Assembly (NCBI RefSeq): GCF_009746715.1
Contig: NZ_VRKW01000009.1
Coordinates: 62,001 to 126,000, forward strand
DNA length: 64,000 nt
Direction of reading: 5' to 3'
Origin: Ketobacter sp. MCCC 1A13808
Lineage (GTDB): Bacteria > Pseudomonadota > Gammaproteobacteria > Pseudomonadales > Ketobacteraceae
Shown here: piece after piece, positions 26,955 through 36,322 of the stretch
How the letters are laid out: every line of letters begins with the position of its first letter
How positions within the stretch are numbered: position 1 is the first letter of the stretch
Made by a program: the position numbers and the translations under genes
Notes under the pieces: model-generated
The model's database searches: none
Told to the model about the DNA's origin: nothing
The model's input: only the letters and a program-made list of their open reading frames with translations

Positions 26955-28322
26955 ATGGAATGGCAAGGCTGGTTTTCGTTGTCGGTCACCCTGATCGGTA
27001 CAAGTACCAACCTGATTGTTAATGGCCAATACCAGACATTGACCGGTGAAGATGGTTTTTCTCTTTTTGACATCACTGCGGTGGGTCTGCCGGTTTCCAT
27101 TGTCGGTGTGATCGTCATGGTGGTGCTTTTCCCACGGCTATTACCGGACCGCAGTGAAAAAAATCCCTTCTCCAACTTGCGTGAATTCACCTTGGAGGTT
27201 GCCGTTGCGCACAACGGTCCTTTGGTAGGAAAAAGCATTCAGGTGGCCGGACTACGCAATCTGAAACGCATCTTTCTGGTGGAAATCGAACGGGCAGGAC
27301 ACATTCTGACGGCGGTCGATTCCGACGAGGTTTTGCAGGGTGGCGACCGGCTGGTGTTTGCTGGAAACACAGAAGCCATCACCGATCTGCTGCGCATCAA
27401 TGGCATCGTGCCTTCCGCTGAAAACGAACACCCTGTTGCGATTTCCCAAGCCGTGTCCGAACGGCGCCTGGTTGAAGCGGTGGTGTCTCCCCATTGTGCC
27501 GTGGTGGGCGAGCGCATCCGTGATGCCAAATTCCGCGACCGTTACGACGCGGTTGTGATGGCCGTTGCGCGCAACGGCGAGCGGGTGTCGGGTAATCTGG
27601 GCAGCGTTCGCCTGAACGTCGGCGATACTCTCTTGCTGGAAGCACGCCCGGTATTCGTCAGCCGCCAACGCTACAGTAAGGACTTTCTGCTGATCAATGA
27701 TCTGAATTCCGAATCGCCCCGCCATGATCGGGCCTACGTGGCCTGGGCCATCCTGCTGGGCGTGGTGTTGACCGCTGGATTCCAACTGACCAGTATGTTA
27801 AACGCTGCCATGCTGGGCGCCGGTCTGATGATTGTGCTGGGTTGTTGCTCGCTGAATCAGGCTGAGAAAAGCCTGGACCTGCCAGTGCTGGTCACCATAG
27901 GTGCTTCCTTTGCGCTCGGAGCGGCCTTACTGCAAACGGGGGCGGCAAATTTTCTGGCGCAGAAGGTGCTGGAGCTTAGTGGCGGACAACCCTGGTTGCT
28001 GCTGGTGTTAACCTATGCGCTGATTTCAATTTTGACGGAAGTCATCAGCAACAATGCAGCGGCTATTCTATCCTTGCCAATCGTGTTGGAAATGGCTGAA
28101 AAGGCGCAACTCAATCCCGAGCCTTTTGTTTTCGCCATCATGATGGGAGCGTCTGCTAGCTTTGCCACGCCAATCGGTTACCAGTGTAATCTAATGGTTT
28201 ACGGACCGGGAGGATACCGATTTTCAGATTTTCTGAAGGTCGGTATCCTCATGAACCTGATCATCGGTGCGACGACAGTGGTAACCTTAATTCTGGGTTG
28301 GCCACTGACCCTCGCGGACTGA
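26955..28322 (+). CDS. SLC13-family permease with TrkA-C domains, N-terminal helices deleted
   Basis: The protein is 455 residues, whereas the family is usually about 590-610. It starts MEWQGWFSL, a plausible true N-terminus behind a ribosome site (agaagga), then jumps directly to TLIGTSTNLIVNG, which normally lies about 140 residues in. Two TrkA-C (RCK-C) domains at about 75-235 (AVAHNGPLVGKSI; SPHCAVVGERI) and a C-terminal six-helix half with SNNAAAILSLPI are intact. The missing part covers the first helices of the transport domain, so transport activity is doubtful. An in-frame internal deletion is the simplest reading (inference). Confidence 0.8.
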   Translation: MEWQGWFSLSVTLIGTSTNLIVNGQYQTLTGEDGFSLFDITAVGLPVSIVGVIVMVVLFPRLLPDRSEKNPFSNLREFTLEVAVAHNGPLVGKSIQVAGLRNLKRIFLVEIERAGHILTAVDSDEVLQGGDRLVFAGNTEAITDLLRINGIVPSAENEHPVAISQAVSERRLVEAVVSPHCAVVGERIRDAKFRDRYDAVVMAVARNGERVSGNLGSVRLNVGDTLLLEARPVFVSRQRYSKDFLLINDLNSESPRHDRAYVAWAILLGVVLTAGFQLTSMLNAAMLGAGLMIVLGCCSLNQAEKSLDLPVLVTIGASFALGAALLQTGAANFLAQKVLELSGGQPWLLLVLTYALISILTEVISNNAAAILSLPIVLEMAEKAQLNPEPFVFAIMMGASASFATPIGYQCNLMVYGPGGYRFSDFLKVGILMNLIIGATTVVTLILGWPLTLAD

Positions 28323-28418
28323 CGGACTGGTTTCGAGCGTAGCCTGGACAACCGTCAACGACACTATTGATATAACTGCAATGCATCAATAAATTATGGG
28401 TGCTATAAATCAGGATGT

Positions 28419-30950
28419 TCAAGGCATTGTCGGTAATTGCCTCCTAATTTCTTCAGCCGTAGGTCGTAACTGGGGTAAGCCTTTGCGTGCCCGACGTTGT
28501 CCGAGAATGTATACAATGGGGGATGCAATAAAAATAGACGAGCTTGTCCCAATAATGATGCCAAAAAGCATGGGCAGAGCGAAACTGGTAACAGCGGCTC
28601 CTCCTGCAACTGCCATAGGCAAAAGCGCTAAAAATGTTGTTACAGAGGTGAACACTGTCCGGGTCAACGTTGAGGTTATACTTTCATTCAATATTTGAAT
28701 AAATGGCTTGTCGGGTGTTAGGCGTAGATTCTCCCTTACCCGATCAAACACCACAACCTTGTCGTTAATCGAGTATCCAATCAGGGCCAATAATGCGGCC
28801 ACAGCGGTAAGATTAAACTCGATTCCTGCCAGAACAAAAAAGCCGATAGTCTTGGTGAGATCGAGAATAACGGTCAGAATCGCCGCCAATGCAAAGTGGA
28901 ATTCGAACCGGGCCCAAAGATAAGTCAGCATTCCCGCACCCGCCAACAATAGAGTTAAAATTGTGATGTCCGAGAAAGTTCCACTTACTTTTGGTCCGAC
29001 CATCTCTACGCGGGGAAACTTTGCATCGGCTGAATATTGCATTACTGCTTGCTTCAATCCGATCACCGCGTCGTTTACGTCCGTTTGTTCGGTTAAGGGA
29101 AGCATGTCGTTGACTGGAAAGCGCACAAAATAACGTCCCGATCCATCGATTTCCTGAATAGCCGCTTCCCCCAAATTATGTTGTGTCAGAACTTTTCTCA
29201 GCCCGTCAAGGGAAGCTGTAGGCGCATCGATTTCGACGATTGTACCGCCGTTAAAATCGATTCCGTATTTCAATCCTGGTTGAACAAACAATACAATAGC
29301 CGTCAGCGATAATATCGCAGATATGGCAAGCCCGAATTTTCGTGCTCTCATAAAGTTTATTGGCCAGTTACCCAGAGCATCAATTAGTTTAAGCCCAGAA
29401 ATCTGAAAGGGGCGCCCGTCGAGTTTTCTTATCCGCCATTCCATTAGAACCCGCGTTACGGCAATAGCAGTAAATAAGGAGGTCAACAATCCGATTCCGA
29501 TCGTTGCCGCAAATCCCCGCACAGGTCCAGTTCCAAAAAGAAATAGCAGTCCAACAGCAATTAGGGTGGTGAGATTAGAGTCTAAAATAGTGCTGTAAGC
29601 CAGTTTAAACCCTTCTTCCAGCGAGAAACGAGCAGATCTGCCTTTCCTGCATTCTTCCCTTATGCGCTCGTTGATCAGAATGTTTGAATCCACCGCCATG
29701 CCGATGGTCAGAATAATGCCTGCTATACCAGGAAGAGTGAGAGTAGCGCCTAGAAAGCTTAGAACGCCGAAGATAAGCCCAACGTTGGTGAGCAATCCAA
29801 GACAGGCTATCAGTCCCCAGCGACCATACACGGTTACCATAAAACCGAAAACCAATATTGCACCGATTAGACCGGTTGCCAGTCCCATAGCAATAGAATC
29901 GCTGCCTAGATCCGGCCCCACTGTTCGCTCTTCCATTACTTTGAGCGGTGCGGGCAAAGCTCCCGCGCGCAATAATAGAGCCAGAGCGCTTGCTTCATTG
30001 GAAGTAAAAGCACCGCTGATTTCTCCACTACCCCCCGCAATTACACTGCGGATCACCGGTGCGGAGATGACCCGCTGATCAAGCACAATTGCCAATGGTC
30101 GACCGATGTGGGTTGCTGTCATTTCACCGAAGCGACGAGCACCTTCTTTGTCCAGGTTAAAATTGACAACCGGTTCGCCGGTGTCTGGATTGTATGTCAA
30201 ACGCGCATCACTAATATGTTTGCCCTGAAGCGCAACCCGCCTCTCAAGTTGATAAACTTGTCCATTTTCTCCAGGGATATTGATTTTGCTGGAATAGGAA
30301 CTTACCTCATTTCGAGCTACCCAATGGAAGGTCAGTTTCGCAGTTGTACCCAGCAGCTGACGAATTTTTTGCGGATCCTCTACACCCGGCAATTGAACCA
30401 ATACACCCAGAGTGCCCTGACGGGTGATGCTCGGCTCAATCAGGCCAGATTCGTTTAGGCGCCTGCGGATAACCTCCAGACTGCGTTCAACCGCATCTGC
30501 GGTTAGACTGTTCAAGTAATCTTTAGATGGCGAAAGAATAATTCGATGGTCACTGCTGTCGATCGAATAGGATGTCGAATTTTCCATTGACTTGAGCGTG
30601 CTACGGGCAATGCGCTCTATTTGATCCAGCTGAGTCGTCCTTTTTGGAACAATTTCGATGGTATTTTCATTGGCCCGCAGGGAATCTGGATAGAGCTTTT
30701 CCTCCTCCAAAGCAGACCTGATTTGATCAGCCACCTGTTCGTTATTGTCGATTAGTAGATCCCGCGGTTCCACTTCCAGCAGCAGATGGGATCCGCCACG
30801 CAAATCCAAACCTAGTGTGACTGTATTGTTCGCGTACCAGTTCGGTAGCTTGTACGCAATGGAGTCCGGTAAAAAATTGGGCAGTGCACAAAGCAAGCCC
30901 AATAAGGTTATCAAGCTGTATACAACAGCTCGCATTCGAAGCGATTTCAT
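28419..30950 (-). CDS. secDF: SecDF fusion protein, accessory copy
   Basis: The protein is 843 residues from ATG 30950 (ribosome site gggagg 8 bases upstream). SecD occupies about residues 1-515: LGLDLRGGSHLLLEV, the P1 head domain, then helices with GMAVDSNILINERIREE. SecF follows at about 540-843: GIDFNGGTIVEID, IGYSINDKVVVFDRVREN and TRTVFTSVTTFLALL. SecDF uses the proton gradient to pull exported proteins through SecYEG. Gammaproteobacteria normally have separate secD and secF next to yajC and tgt; this fused gene lies alone in a mobile region, so it is probably an extra, transferred copy. The small gene upstream may be its partner. Confidence 0.9.
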   Translation of the reverse strand: MKSLRMRAVVYSLITLLGLLCALPNFLPDSIAYKLPNWYANNTVTLGLDLRGGSHLLLEVEPRDLLIDNNEQVADQIRSALEEEKLYPDSLRANENTIEIVPKRTTQLDQIERIARSTLKSMENSTSYSIDSSDHRIILSPSKDYLNSLTADAVERSLEVIRRRLNESGLIEPSITRQGTLGVLVQLPGVEDPQKIRQLLGTTAKLTFHWVARNEVSSYSSKINIPGENGQVYQLERRVALQGKHISDARLTYNPDTGEPVVNFNLDKEGARRFGEMTATHIGRPLAIVLDQRVISAPVIRSVIAGGSGEISGAFTSNEASALALLLRAGALPAPLKVMEERTVGPDLGSDSIAMGLATGLIGAILVFGFMVTVYGRWGLIACLGLLTNVGLIFGVLSFLGATLTLPGIAGIILTIGMAVDSNILINERIREECRKGRSARFSLEEGFKLAYSTILDSNLTTLIAVGLLFLFGTGPVRGFAATIGIGLLTSLFTAIAVTRVLMEWRIRKLDGRPFQISGLKLIDALGNWPINFMRARKFGLAISAILSLTAIVLFVQPGLKYGIDFNGGTIVEIDAPTASLDGLRKVLTQHNLGEAAIQEIDGSGRYFVRFPVNDMLPLTEQTDVNDAVIGLKQAVMQYSADAKFPRVEMVGPKVSGTFSDITILTLLLAGAGMLTYLWARFEFHFALAAILTVILDLTKTIGFFVLAGIEFNLTAVAALLALIGYSINDKVVVFDRVRENLRLTPDKPFIQILNESITSTLTRTVFTSVTTFLALLPMAVAGGAAVTSFALPMLFGIIIGTSSSIFIASPIVYILGQRRARKGLPQLRPTAEEIRRQLPTMP

Positions 30951-31030
30951 GTGCAATCCTCCCAAAAATGGGGTGCAACCAACAGTACATTCCACATTTT
31001 GAAATGTGGCGTTATCAAATCATAAGCTGA

Positions 31031-31429
31031 CTAGGTGGTTGGCGGGTCTCGCGGGGAGGGTAAATAGAACCGTACCCGTTTTTCAAACGGGGCAGGAAAG
31101 GACAATACAAGGTATGCCGGAGCGGGCTTAAGATCGAAAAGGCTGGGCGGATTAAAACTAATAGCCTGTGGACCATCAAAATCACTGTTGTTGTTCGATT
31201 TGGAATGGTTATAGCCTGTCCTCAGGCCTGATTTGAGTCGCGAGTAGTCATTGGTGGCAGTGGTAATCGCTTGGGTAGGCGTGTCAACACCAACCGGATC
31301 AATTCCGCTCAGGGCGTGCGAGACAGAGCTGATCCAAAAGGACATCCCACAAACAACCAAAAGCGCAAGTATTGTCCCTCGGAGAGGCAGTACTTTTCGA
31401 ATCGGTTGCAATTGCCAGAGAAGAATCAT
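31031..31429 (-). CDS. Small exported protein of unknown function upstream of secDF
   Basis: From the ATG at 31429 this is 132 residues with a hydrophobic N-terminal segment (about residues 15-35) that could be a signal peptide or anchor ending near SHALSG. A low-complexity middle (NHSKSNNNSD) and a Pro-rich end (FYLPSPRDPPTT) follow. A TTG at 31480 would add 17 residues. It lies 80 bases upstream of secDF in the same direction, so co-expression is likely. I recognise no family, and coding status is moderately supported only by position and the signal-like start. Confidence 0.5.
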   Translation of the reverse strand: MILLWQLQPIRKVLPLRGTILALLVVCGMSFWISSVSHALSGIDPVGVDTPTQAITTATNDYSRLKSGLRTGYNHSKSNNNSDFDGPQAISFNPPSLFDLKPAPAYLVLSFPAPFEKRVRFYLPSPRDPPTT

Positions 31430-31565
31430 ATTGAAACTGGACGGCTGTTTAAGCGAAGGGAGAATCTCACTATGGGGCAAGCAGCAGTCGAAATCAATTC
31501 GTTCACACCCGGTTTGCTAAAAAATGTTTCCTAATTACCACCTAACCTCAGCTTGAACCCTAATG

Positions 31566-32044
31566 CTAATAGCCGGCACCCATCAAGCGCGAGAAAACGT
31601 TCGGAAACAGTAAGGGTAAATAAGCCACGGCCAGCAGTGATACGCCCATCACCAGAATTGGGAAAATAATATGGAAATAGTGCTGGTAAAGCGTGACATG
31701 TAGGCTTTCCCATTCCATCGGCGGCCCGGTTACCTGGCGGGCGATCAGATGGTGAAGGGCTACCGGTGGTGTCAGATATCCCAACTCGAAGGCCATAACG
31801 GCAACGACCCAAAAATGCAGGGGATCGATGCCGATGCCGGTCAAAATGATCATCAGCACGGCCAGGGTAAACCAAACGGAGCCCTCAGATGCGGGAAAGC
31901 TTTCCAGCAACCCGGAGCGTTCGATCATGCCGTCGGTGCTCATGGACAGCGCGATCAACAGCACCAGGGCGCCAATCAAAGGCGCTGACTCATCGGAAGC
32001 GCAGGCAATGGCCTGAACCGTGGTGGCGCTGCGAGCGTTCCGCA
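31566..32044 (-). pseudogene. TRAP transporter large permease (DctM-like), C-terminal fragment
   Basis: About 155 codons remain, holding the last helices of a TRAP large membrane subunit: GIDPLHFWVVAVMAFELGYL, then TPPVALHHLIARQV and a final hydrophobic segment. The N-terminal two-thirds is cut off by the IS256 copy beginning near 32046. By comparison with relatives I remember, a further 20-25 residues between MIILTG and IGIDP also appear to be missing. No dctP or dctQ partner is present. Non-functional. Confidence 0.65.
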
Positions 32045-32045
32045 C

Positions 32046-32852
32046 CGGGTCTGGAAGCGATCTACCCTATCGTCTGGTAGGGAACGCCATTCACTACAAA
32101 ATAAAAGAAAGCGGCCGCTATGTCAGCAAAGCCATTTACACCATTCTGGGCCTGAACATCGAAGGCAAGAAAGAGCTCTTGGGCCTGTATTTATCGGATC
32201 AGGAAGGCGCTCATCGTCGGCTTTCAGTACTGACAGATTTGTACAACCGAGGCGTAAAAGACATCCTGGTCGCCTGCGTTGATGGCTTGAAGGGCTTTCC
32301 TGAAGCCATCGAAAGCATCTACCCCAATACCGAGATCCAGCACTGCATCTTTCACCTGATTCGCAACTCCATGAAGTACGTCGCCTCAAAGAACCAGAAG
32401 GCGTTTATGACCGATCTAAAATGCGTTTACAAGGCTGCTACGCTGAACGCTGCCGAAACCGCTCTGGATGAACTGGAAGCCAAGTGGGGGCAATAAATAC
32501 CCGATGGTGATCAATTCCTGGCGCAGCAAATGGTTCACATTGTCGACTTACTTCAAATACCCGGATTACGTGCAGAAGGCGATCTACACCACCAATGCCG
32601 TTGAAGCTGTTCACCGTCAATTCCGAAAACTCACCAAAACCAAAGGTGGCTTCGCCAATGAAAACAGCTTACTGATGCTGCTCTATGCCGGTATACTCCA
32701 AGCCAGTGAGCGATGGACTCACCCAATCCAGAATTGGAACCTGACGGGGTCGCCTAGACGCTATCACAGCTGACCATCCATTTCCCTGATCGATTGGAGA
32801 AATTCATCAGCTTATGATGCTGCTAGGCTGACACAGAATTTTGAACACCCTC
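32046..32852 (+). mobile_element. IS256-family insertion sequence, copy 2 (5' truncated, decayed)
   Basis: This copy is collinear with copy 1 from about 23138 onward and ends with the same right repeat (TGACACAGAATTTTGAAC at 32829-32846). The left half, including the left repeat, is missing, and the element abuts the TRAP fragment. It lies in the same orientation as copy 1, about 8.1 kb away. Confidence 0.82.
32047..32817 (+). pseudogene. IS256-family transposase fragment, multiply frameshifted
   Basis: The C-terminal two-thirds of the transposase is recognisable (YVSKAIYTILGLNIEGKKEL, VACVDGLKGFPEAI, TTNAVEAVHRQFRKL). Compared with copy 1 it has a 2-base change near 32078 (tggtagggaac versus tggttggat), an extra G in a G-run near 32488, and about 14 extra bases near 32747-32760, each shifting the frame. 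It does retain TAC (Tyr) where copy 1 has its second TAG. Confidence 0.85.
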
Positions 32853-32881
32853 CTGGGCTTCAATAAAGAATAGAGTGGCCT

Positions 32882-33433
32882 CTAAATCGATAGCTTAAAT
32901 ATATCTTCTGCTATTATTTCCTCACCAGATGAATGCGAAGAAAAAGCTCGACATATCTGCTCACCCAGCCTCTCATAAACTACAGGCGCAGAGCCAAACT
33001 TAGAAATTACTCCACAATTAATAGTAACAGTGCCAGGGAAAAGAATTACTCCATCAGTCAAAGATTTTTTAACGCCACTCAAAACAGCTTCTGCATATAT
33101 TTTCTCCAACCCAACATATGACTCACCCGCACCCAGAGCTAATGAAGTTCCACATTTTTTTGATAAGTCATCAACATAGAAAACCTCCACCTCCAATGAA
33201 CTGGATTGTTCATCTGGCTTATAAACACCACCAACATGAGCGTACAAAACTCTTGGTCCACGATGTAAAAAAACCTCTAGCGTCACAACGCTTTCTTGAG
33301 ACAAACGGTCAGTCGCATAATCAGAAAGTGAAATACTACAAGATACCAACTTTTCACTTTCAAACAATGCCGGAGAAAATTCATCTAACCACAGAGACGC
33401 CTTTAACGGCCCATCCGAAAATTCTTTATTCAT
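32882..33433 (-). CDS. Low-GC protein, candidate immunity partner of the VgrG toxin
   Basis: This 183-residue soluble protein has no signal peptide or membrane helix and is acidic overall. Its start has a good ribosome site (ggaaagg). It begins 25 bases after the vgrG stop on the same strand, and its base composition is clearly AT-rich like the end of vgrG and unlike the vgrG core. Position, size and composition are what is expected of a T6SS immunity protein, but no family is recognised, so the assignment is inference from context. Confidence 0.6.
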   Translation of the reverse strand: MNKEFSDGPLKASLWLDEFSPALFESEKLVSCSISLSDYATDRLSQESVVTLEVFLHRGPRVLYAHVGGVYKPDEQSSSLEVEVFYVDDLSKKCGTSLALGAGESYVGLEKIYAEAVLSGVKKSLTDGVILFPGTVTINCGVISKFGSAPVVYERLGEQICRAFSSHSSGEEIIAEDIFKLSI

Positions 33434-33458
33434 TTATACCTTTCCAAAAATCTGTCCA

Positions 33459-36308
33459 TCAGCTATCAAAATGAGGGAATTCACCAGGAGTAACATTATT
33501 TACTTTATTTATTACTTCAGGATGGTACACGCTGAATGGCGACACCTCATATTTATTAATCGAATCCCAATGCAGTGTTTGATAAAGATCATAATCATTA
33601 GCAACGGTTTTATAAGGAACACCTAATTGATTTGTAACACGAGTTGTTTTGGCTGCCTCAGTTACCTCATGTATATAAAAGCTAGCATCTGCTCCAGTCA
33701 AAGGCTTGCCATCATTAAGCGCCGTTCTTAGTCGATCAACCATCAATTGATTTTCCAAAACGGGGCCATCAACATCAAAATGCTTGAGATGATTTTCCAC
33801 CATATTCAACCCTTTTTCAGAAATATTGACTTGTTTTCCTTCAAGCTTTCCTAAGCCAGGCCAAACCTTTATGACATCAGGGTCAAATGCTCCAGTTGCT
33901 CTGTTTGGAACTTTCTCCGAAACAACTTCAGCATGCATCGTATCTGCACCAGACTTTGTCCCGGCAACTTGCCCAACCTCATCCCCATGCTTAACAACAG
34001 CCTCACCCACATCCACTGCTTCATCCGCATGTTTTGCCATTTTACCAGCCGTTCGAGCTCCGCGCACGGCCGCTTTTCCTCCGGGAATAATACTGGCGGC
34101 CAGGGCGGCTGTGCTGATCCAACGCGGGATTTCTTCTCCGGTGACCGGATCGAATCCTGCGATCAGTTCGACGACGCCTTTTGCGGTGCCGACACCCGTG
34201 ATTAGGTCCAGCGATAGGGATAACGCATCGTCCGCCCCGAAGCCTTCACCCTGGGTTGGGGTAATGTCTTTTGGCTTTTCAATGGCACTAAACGACGCCG
34301 GGTCAAACTCGACCGGGGCGTTTTTGAAGCGGGCGTTGGCGCCCAGTGGCGCGATGGGATGACCGGGCTGGCCCGGGTCGACGGTGTCGGCCTGTTGTGG
34401 AGGGGTGGCGAAGGCGCTGGTGGCGGAGCCGGCCCCACCTCCGCTGTTGATCAGCACCATGAGGCCGGTTACAGAGACGCCCGTTTCATCCAGCACGACA
34501 CTGCTGCCCGCCGCCTTCAGGGTGAGGGATTGTCCCGCATCCAGCACCACCCCCGCACCGGCTTTAAGGTGGTATTCCACGGCGGCATGTTCACGGTAGT
34601 TTTGTCCGATCTTTTGCTCCATGGATTGGCCGATGCTGCGGGATTGCTGGCCGTCGATCTGGAGGTTGTGGTCTTTGCCGATGGTGCGGTGTTGATTGTT
34701 TTCAATGTGATCGTAGGCGGAGCCTTGCACGATGCGGTGACGCTGGTGGCCGATGCTTTCCCGTTTGTCGTTACGGATGTAGTAGTCCAGGTCTTTTTGC
34801 GCGTGGACGTAGATTTGTTCCTGGTGCTTTTTGTCGTCTATCCGCAGGGTGTTGTGGCCACCGCCGTCCGGGCTGCTGCGGGATTTGAAGGTGGTGCGGG
34901 TTTGCTGGGCCGGCAGTTTGTCCGGCGGGATGGTTTGGCTGTTGTAGAGTGCCCCGGTGACTATGGGGCGGTCCGGGTCGCCGTCTAAGAAGCTGACCAG
35001 CACTTCCTGGCCCACTCGGGGCAGGCTGAAAGCCCCCCATTCGTTGCCGGCCCAGCCCTGGCTGATCCGGATCCAGCCGCTGCTGTTTTCATCGCGCTTG
35101 CCTTCCCGGTCCCAGTGAAACTGGACTTTGATGCGGCCGTGGGCGTCGGTGTAGATGTCTTCGCCCTGGGGGCCGGTAACGAAGGCGGTTTGGATGCCGT
35201 CAGCCTGCGGTTTGGGATGCTGGATCGGCGGGCGGTAGAGCAGGTCTGAGGGCATCGCCTGAAAGCGTACGTCGAATTCACTGCCGCCACTGCCAGCGCC
35301 TTCTTCCAGTACTTGGGGTTGGCGGCCGTGGATGTGAAGTCGGGTCAGCAGCAGTTCCAGCTTGAAGGGTTTTCCGCCGGCGGCGTTGCCGGGTTTGTCC
35401 AGGATAAAGCGGCGTCCCGCTTGCAGCCGGTGGCAGTCCGATTGGCCACGGGCGACGGTTTGGCTTTGGCCTTGCCGGGCTTGGTGCACCGCGGCGTAGT
35501 GTGCGCCCTGGGCCGGTTGCTGAAAGCCGCCGGGGTAGTGATAGTGCTGCAACATGGCGAAGCGGCCAACTTCGGCTTCGCTGTGCAGTTTCAGGTCGGG
35601 CTTTTCGAAGTCGTAGTCGCGGGTGGCGACTGCGCCGCTGTAGAGCTGGTGGCGCAGGTTAAAGTCGTAGACTGAAACTTCGTCCGCCACCATGCCGCTT
35701 TTCGGGTGATAGGGTAATTCAGCGGAGCCGTCCATCATCCCCAGGCTGTCTTGTTGATCGGTGATCACCATTAAATGCTGATCCAGACGATGCTCGAAGT
35801 AGTAGAACAGGCCTTCTTCTTCCATCAGGCGGCTGATGAAGGCGAAGTCGGTTTCCTGGTACTGGCAGCAGTAGTCTCGTGGAGGATACGGGCGGCGGGT
35901 CCGGATCGAGACATCCACCTGCAGCCCGGCGTCCTGAATCACCTGCAGCAGGATCTCCGGTACCGAGCGTTCCTGAAAAATGCGCATCCCACTGCGCAAG
36001 GTGAGCCACCAGAGTTTGGGGCGCAGGGTAAGATAATAAGTGGTGTATCGGGTGCCGATTGCACCCAGGGCAGCACGGGCGACCTCGCCATGAATCAGGC
36101 GCGGATGCTGCTCATCATAGAGCGTCAGCACACCGGCCTGAGCCAGCAGGTTGTTCAGCGGCAGATTATGACGCAGGCAGGCCAGCTCCAACCGGCACTG
36201 GAACAGGCCACTGAGGCTTTCTTCATGATCGAAGCCCACCACATGGAGCTCTTCCTCCAGTGAAGGGATATCAAAGTGGAAGCGACTGTTGTTGGCTAGC
36301 AACGGCAT
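33459..36308 (-). CDS. vgrG: VgrG (TssI) spike protein with C-terminal toxin-like extension
   Basis: This 949-residue protein holds the complete VgrG core at about residues 1-650: gp27/gp5-like domains with GRIKVQFHWDREGK, SSGWIRISQGWAG, LPRVGQEVLVSFLDGDPDRP and a DUF2345-type region. A Pro-rich linker leads to a pre-toxin segment near 715-750 (IAGFDPVTGEEI, then glycine-rich AALAASIIPGGKAA). A C-terminal domain at about 800-949 contains GLNMVENHLKHFD, TGADASFYIHEVTEA and YEVSPFSVYHPEVI. The DNA coding for the last 200 or so residues is much more AT-rich than the core, a sign of tip exchange. It should cap the T6SS tube and deliver the tip domain. No other T6SS gene is in the window. The toxin's activity is unassigned. 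Confidence 0.9.
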   Translation of the reverse strand: MPLLANNSRFHFDIPSLEEELHVVGFDHEESLSGLFQCRLELACLRHNLPLNNLLAQAGVLTLYDEQHPRLIHGEVARAALGAIGTRYTTYYLTLRPKLWWLTLRSGMRIFQERSVPEILLQVIQDAGLQVDVSIRTRRPYPPRDYCCQYQETDFAFISRLMEEEGLFYYFEHRLDQHLMVITDQQDSLGMMDGSAELPYHPKSGMVADEVSVYDFNLRHQLYSGAVATRDYDFEKPDLKLHSEAEVGRFAMLQHYHYPGGFQQPAQGAHYAAVHQARQGQSQTVARGQSDCHRLQAGRRFILDKPGNAAGGKPFKLELLLTRLHIHGRQPQVLEEGAGSGGSEFDVRFQAMPSDLLYRPPIQHPKPQADGIQTAFVTGPQGEDIYTDAHGRIKVQFHWDREGKRDENSSGWIRISQGWAGNEWGAFSLPRVGQEVLVSFLDGDPDRPIVTGALYNSQTIPPDKLPAQQTRTTFKSRSSPDGGGHNTLRIDDKKHQEQIYVHAQKDLDYYIRNDKRESIGHQRHRIVQGSAYDHIENNQHRTIGKDHNLQIDGQQSRSIGQSMEQKIGQNYREHAAVEYHLKAGAGVVLDAGQSLTLKAAGSSVVLDETGVSVTGLMVLINSGGGAGSATSAFATPPQQADTVDPGQPGHPIAPLGANARFKNAPVEFDPASFSAIEKPKDITPTQGEGFGADDALSLSLDLITGVGTAKGVVELIAGFDPVTGEEIPRWISTAALAASIIPGGKAAVRGARTAGKMAKHADEAVDVGEAVVKHGDEVGQVAGTKSGADTMHAEVVSEKVPNRATGAFDPDVIKVWPGLGKLEGKQVNISEKGLNMVENHLKHFDVDGPVLENQLMVDRLRTALNDGKPLTGADASFYIHEVTEAAKTTRVTNQLGVPYKTVANDYDLYQTLHWDSINKYEVSPFSVYHPEVINKVNNVTPGEFPHFDS

Positions 36309-36322
36309 GCGGGGTGCGGTCC

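Noticed and set aside
28365-28391. TATTGAT/ATCAATA inverted repeat between SLC13 and secDF as a shared terminator.
   Set aside because: AT-rich 7-bp stem with a 13-base loop and no T-run; too weak to call.
34359-34988. A 209-codon plus-strand frame opposite vgrG.
   Set aside because: Antisense shadow of a GC-rich gene; the minus strand encodes a full VgrG core.
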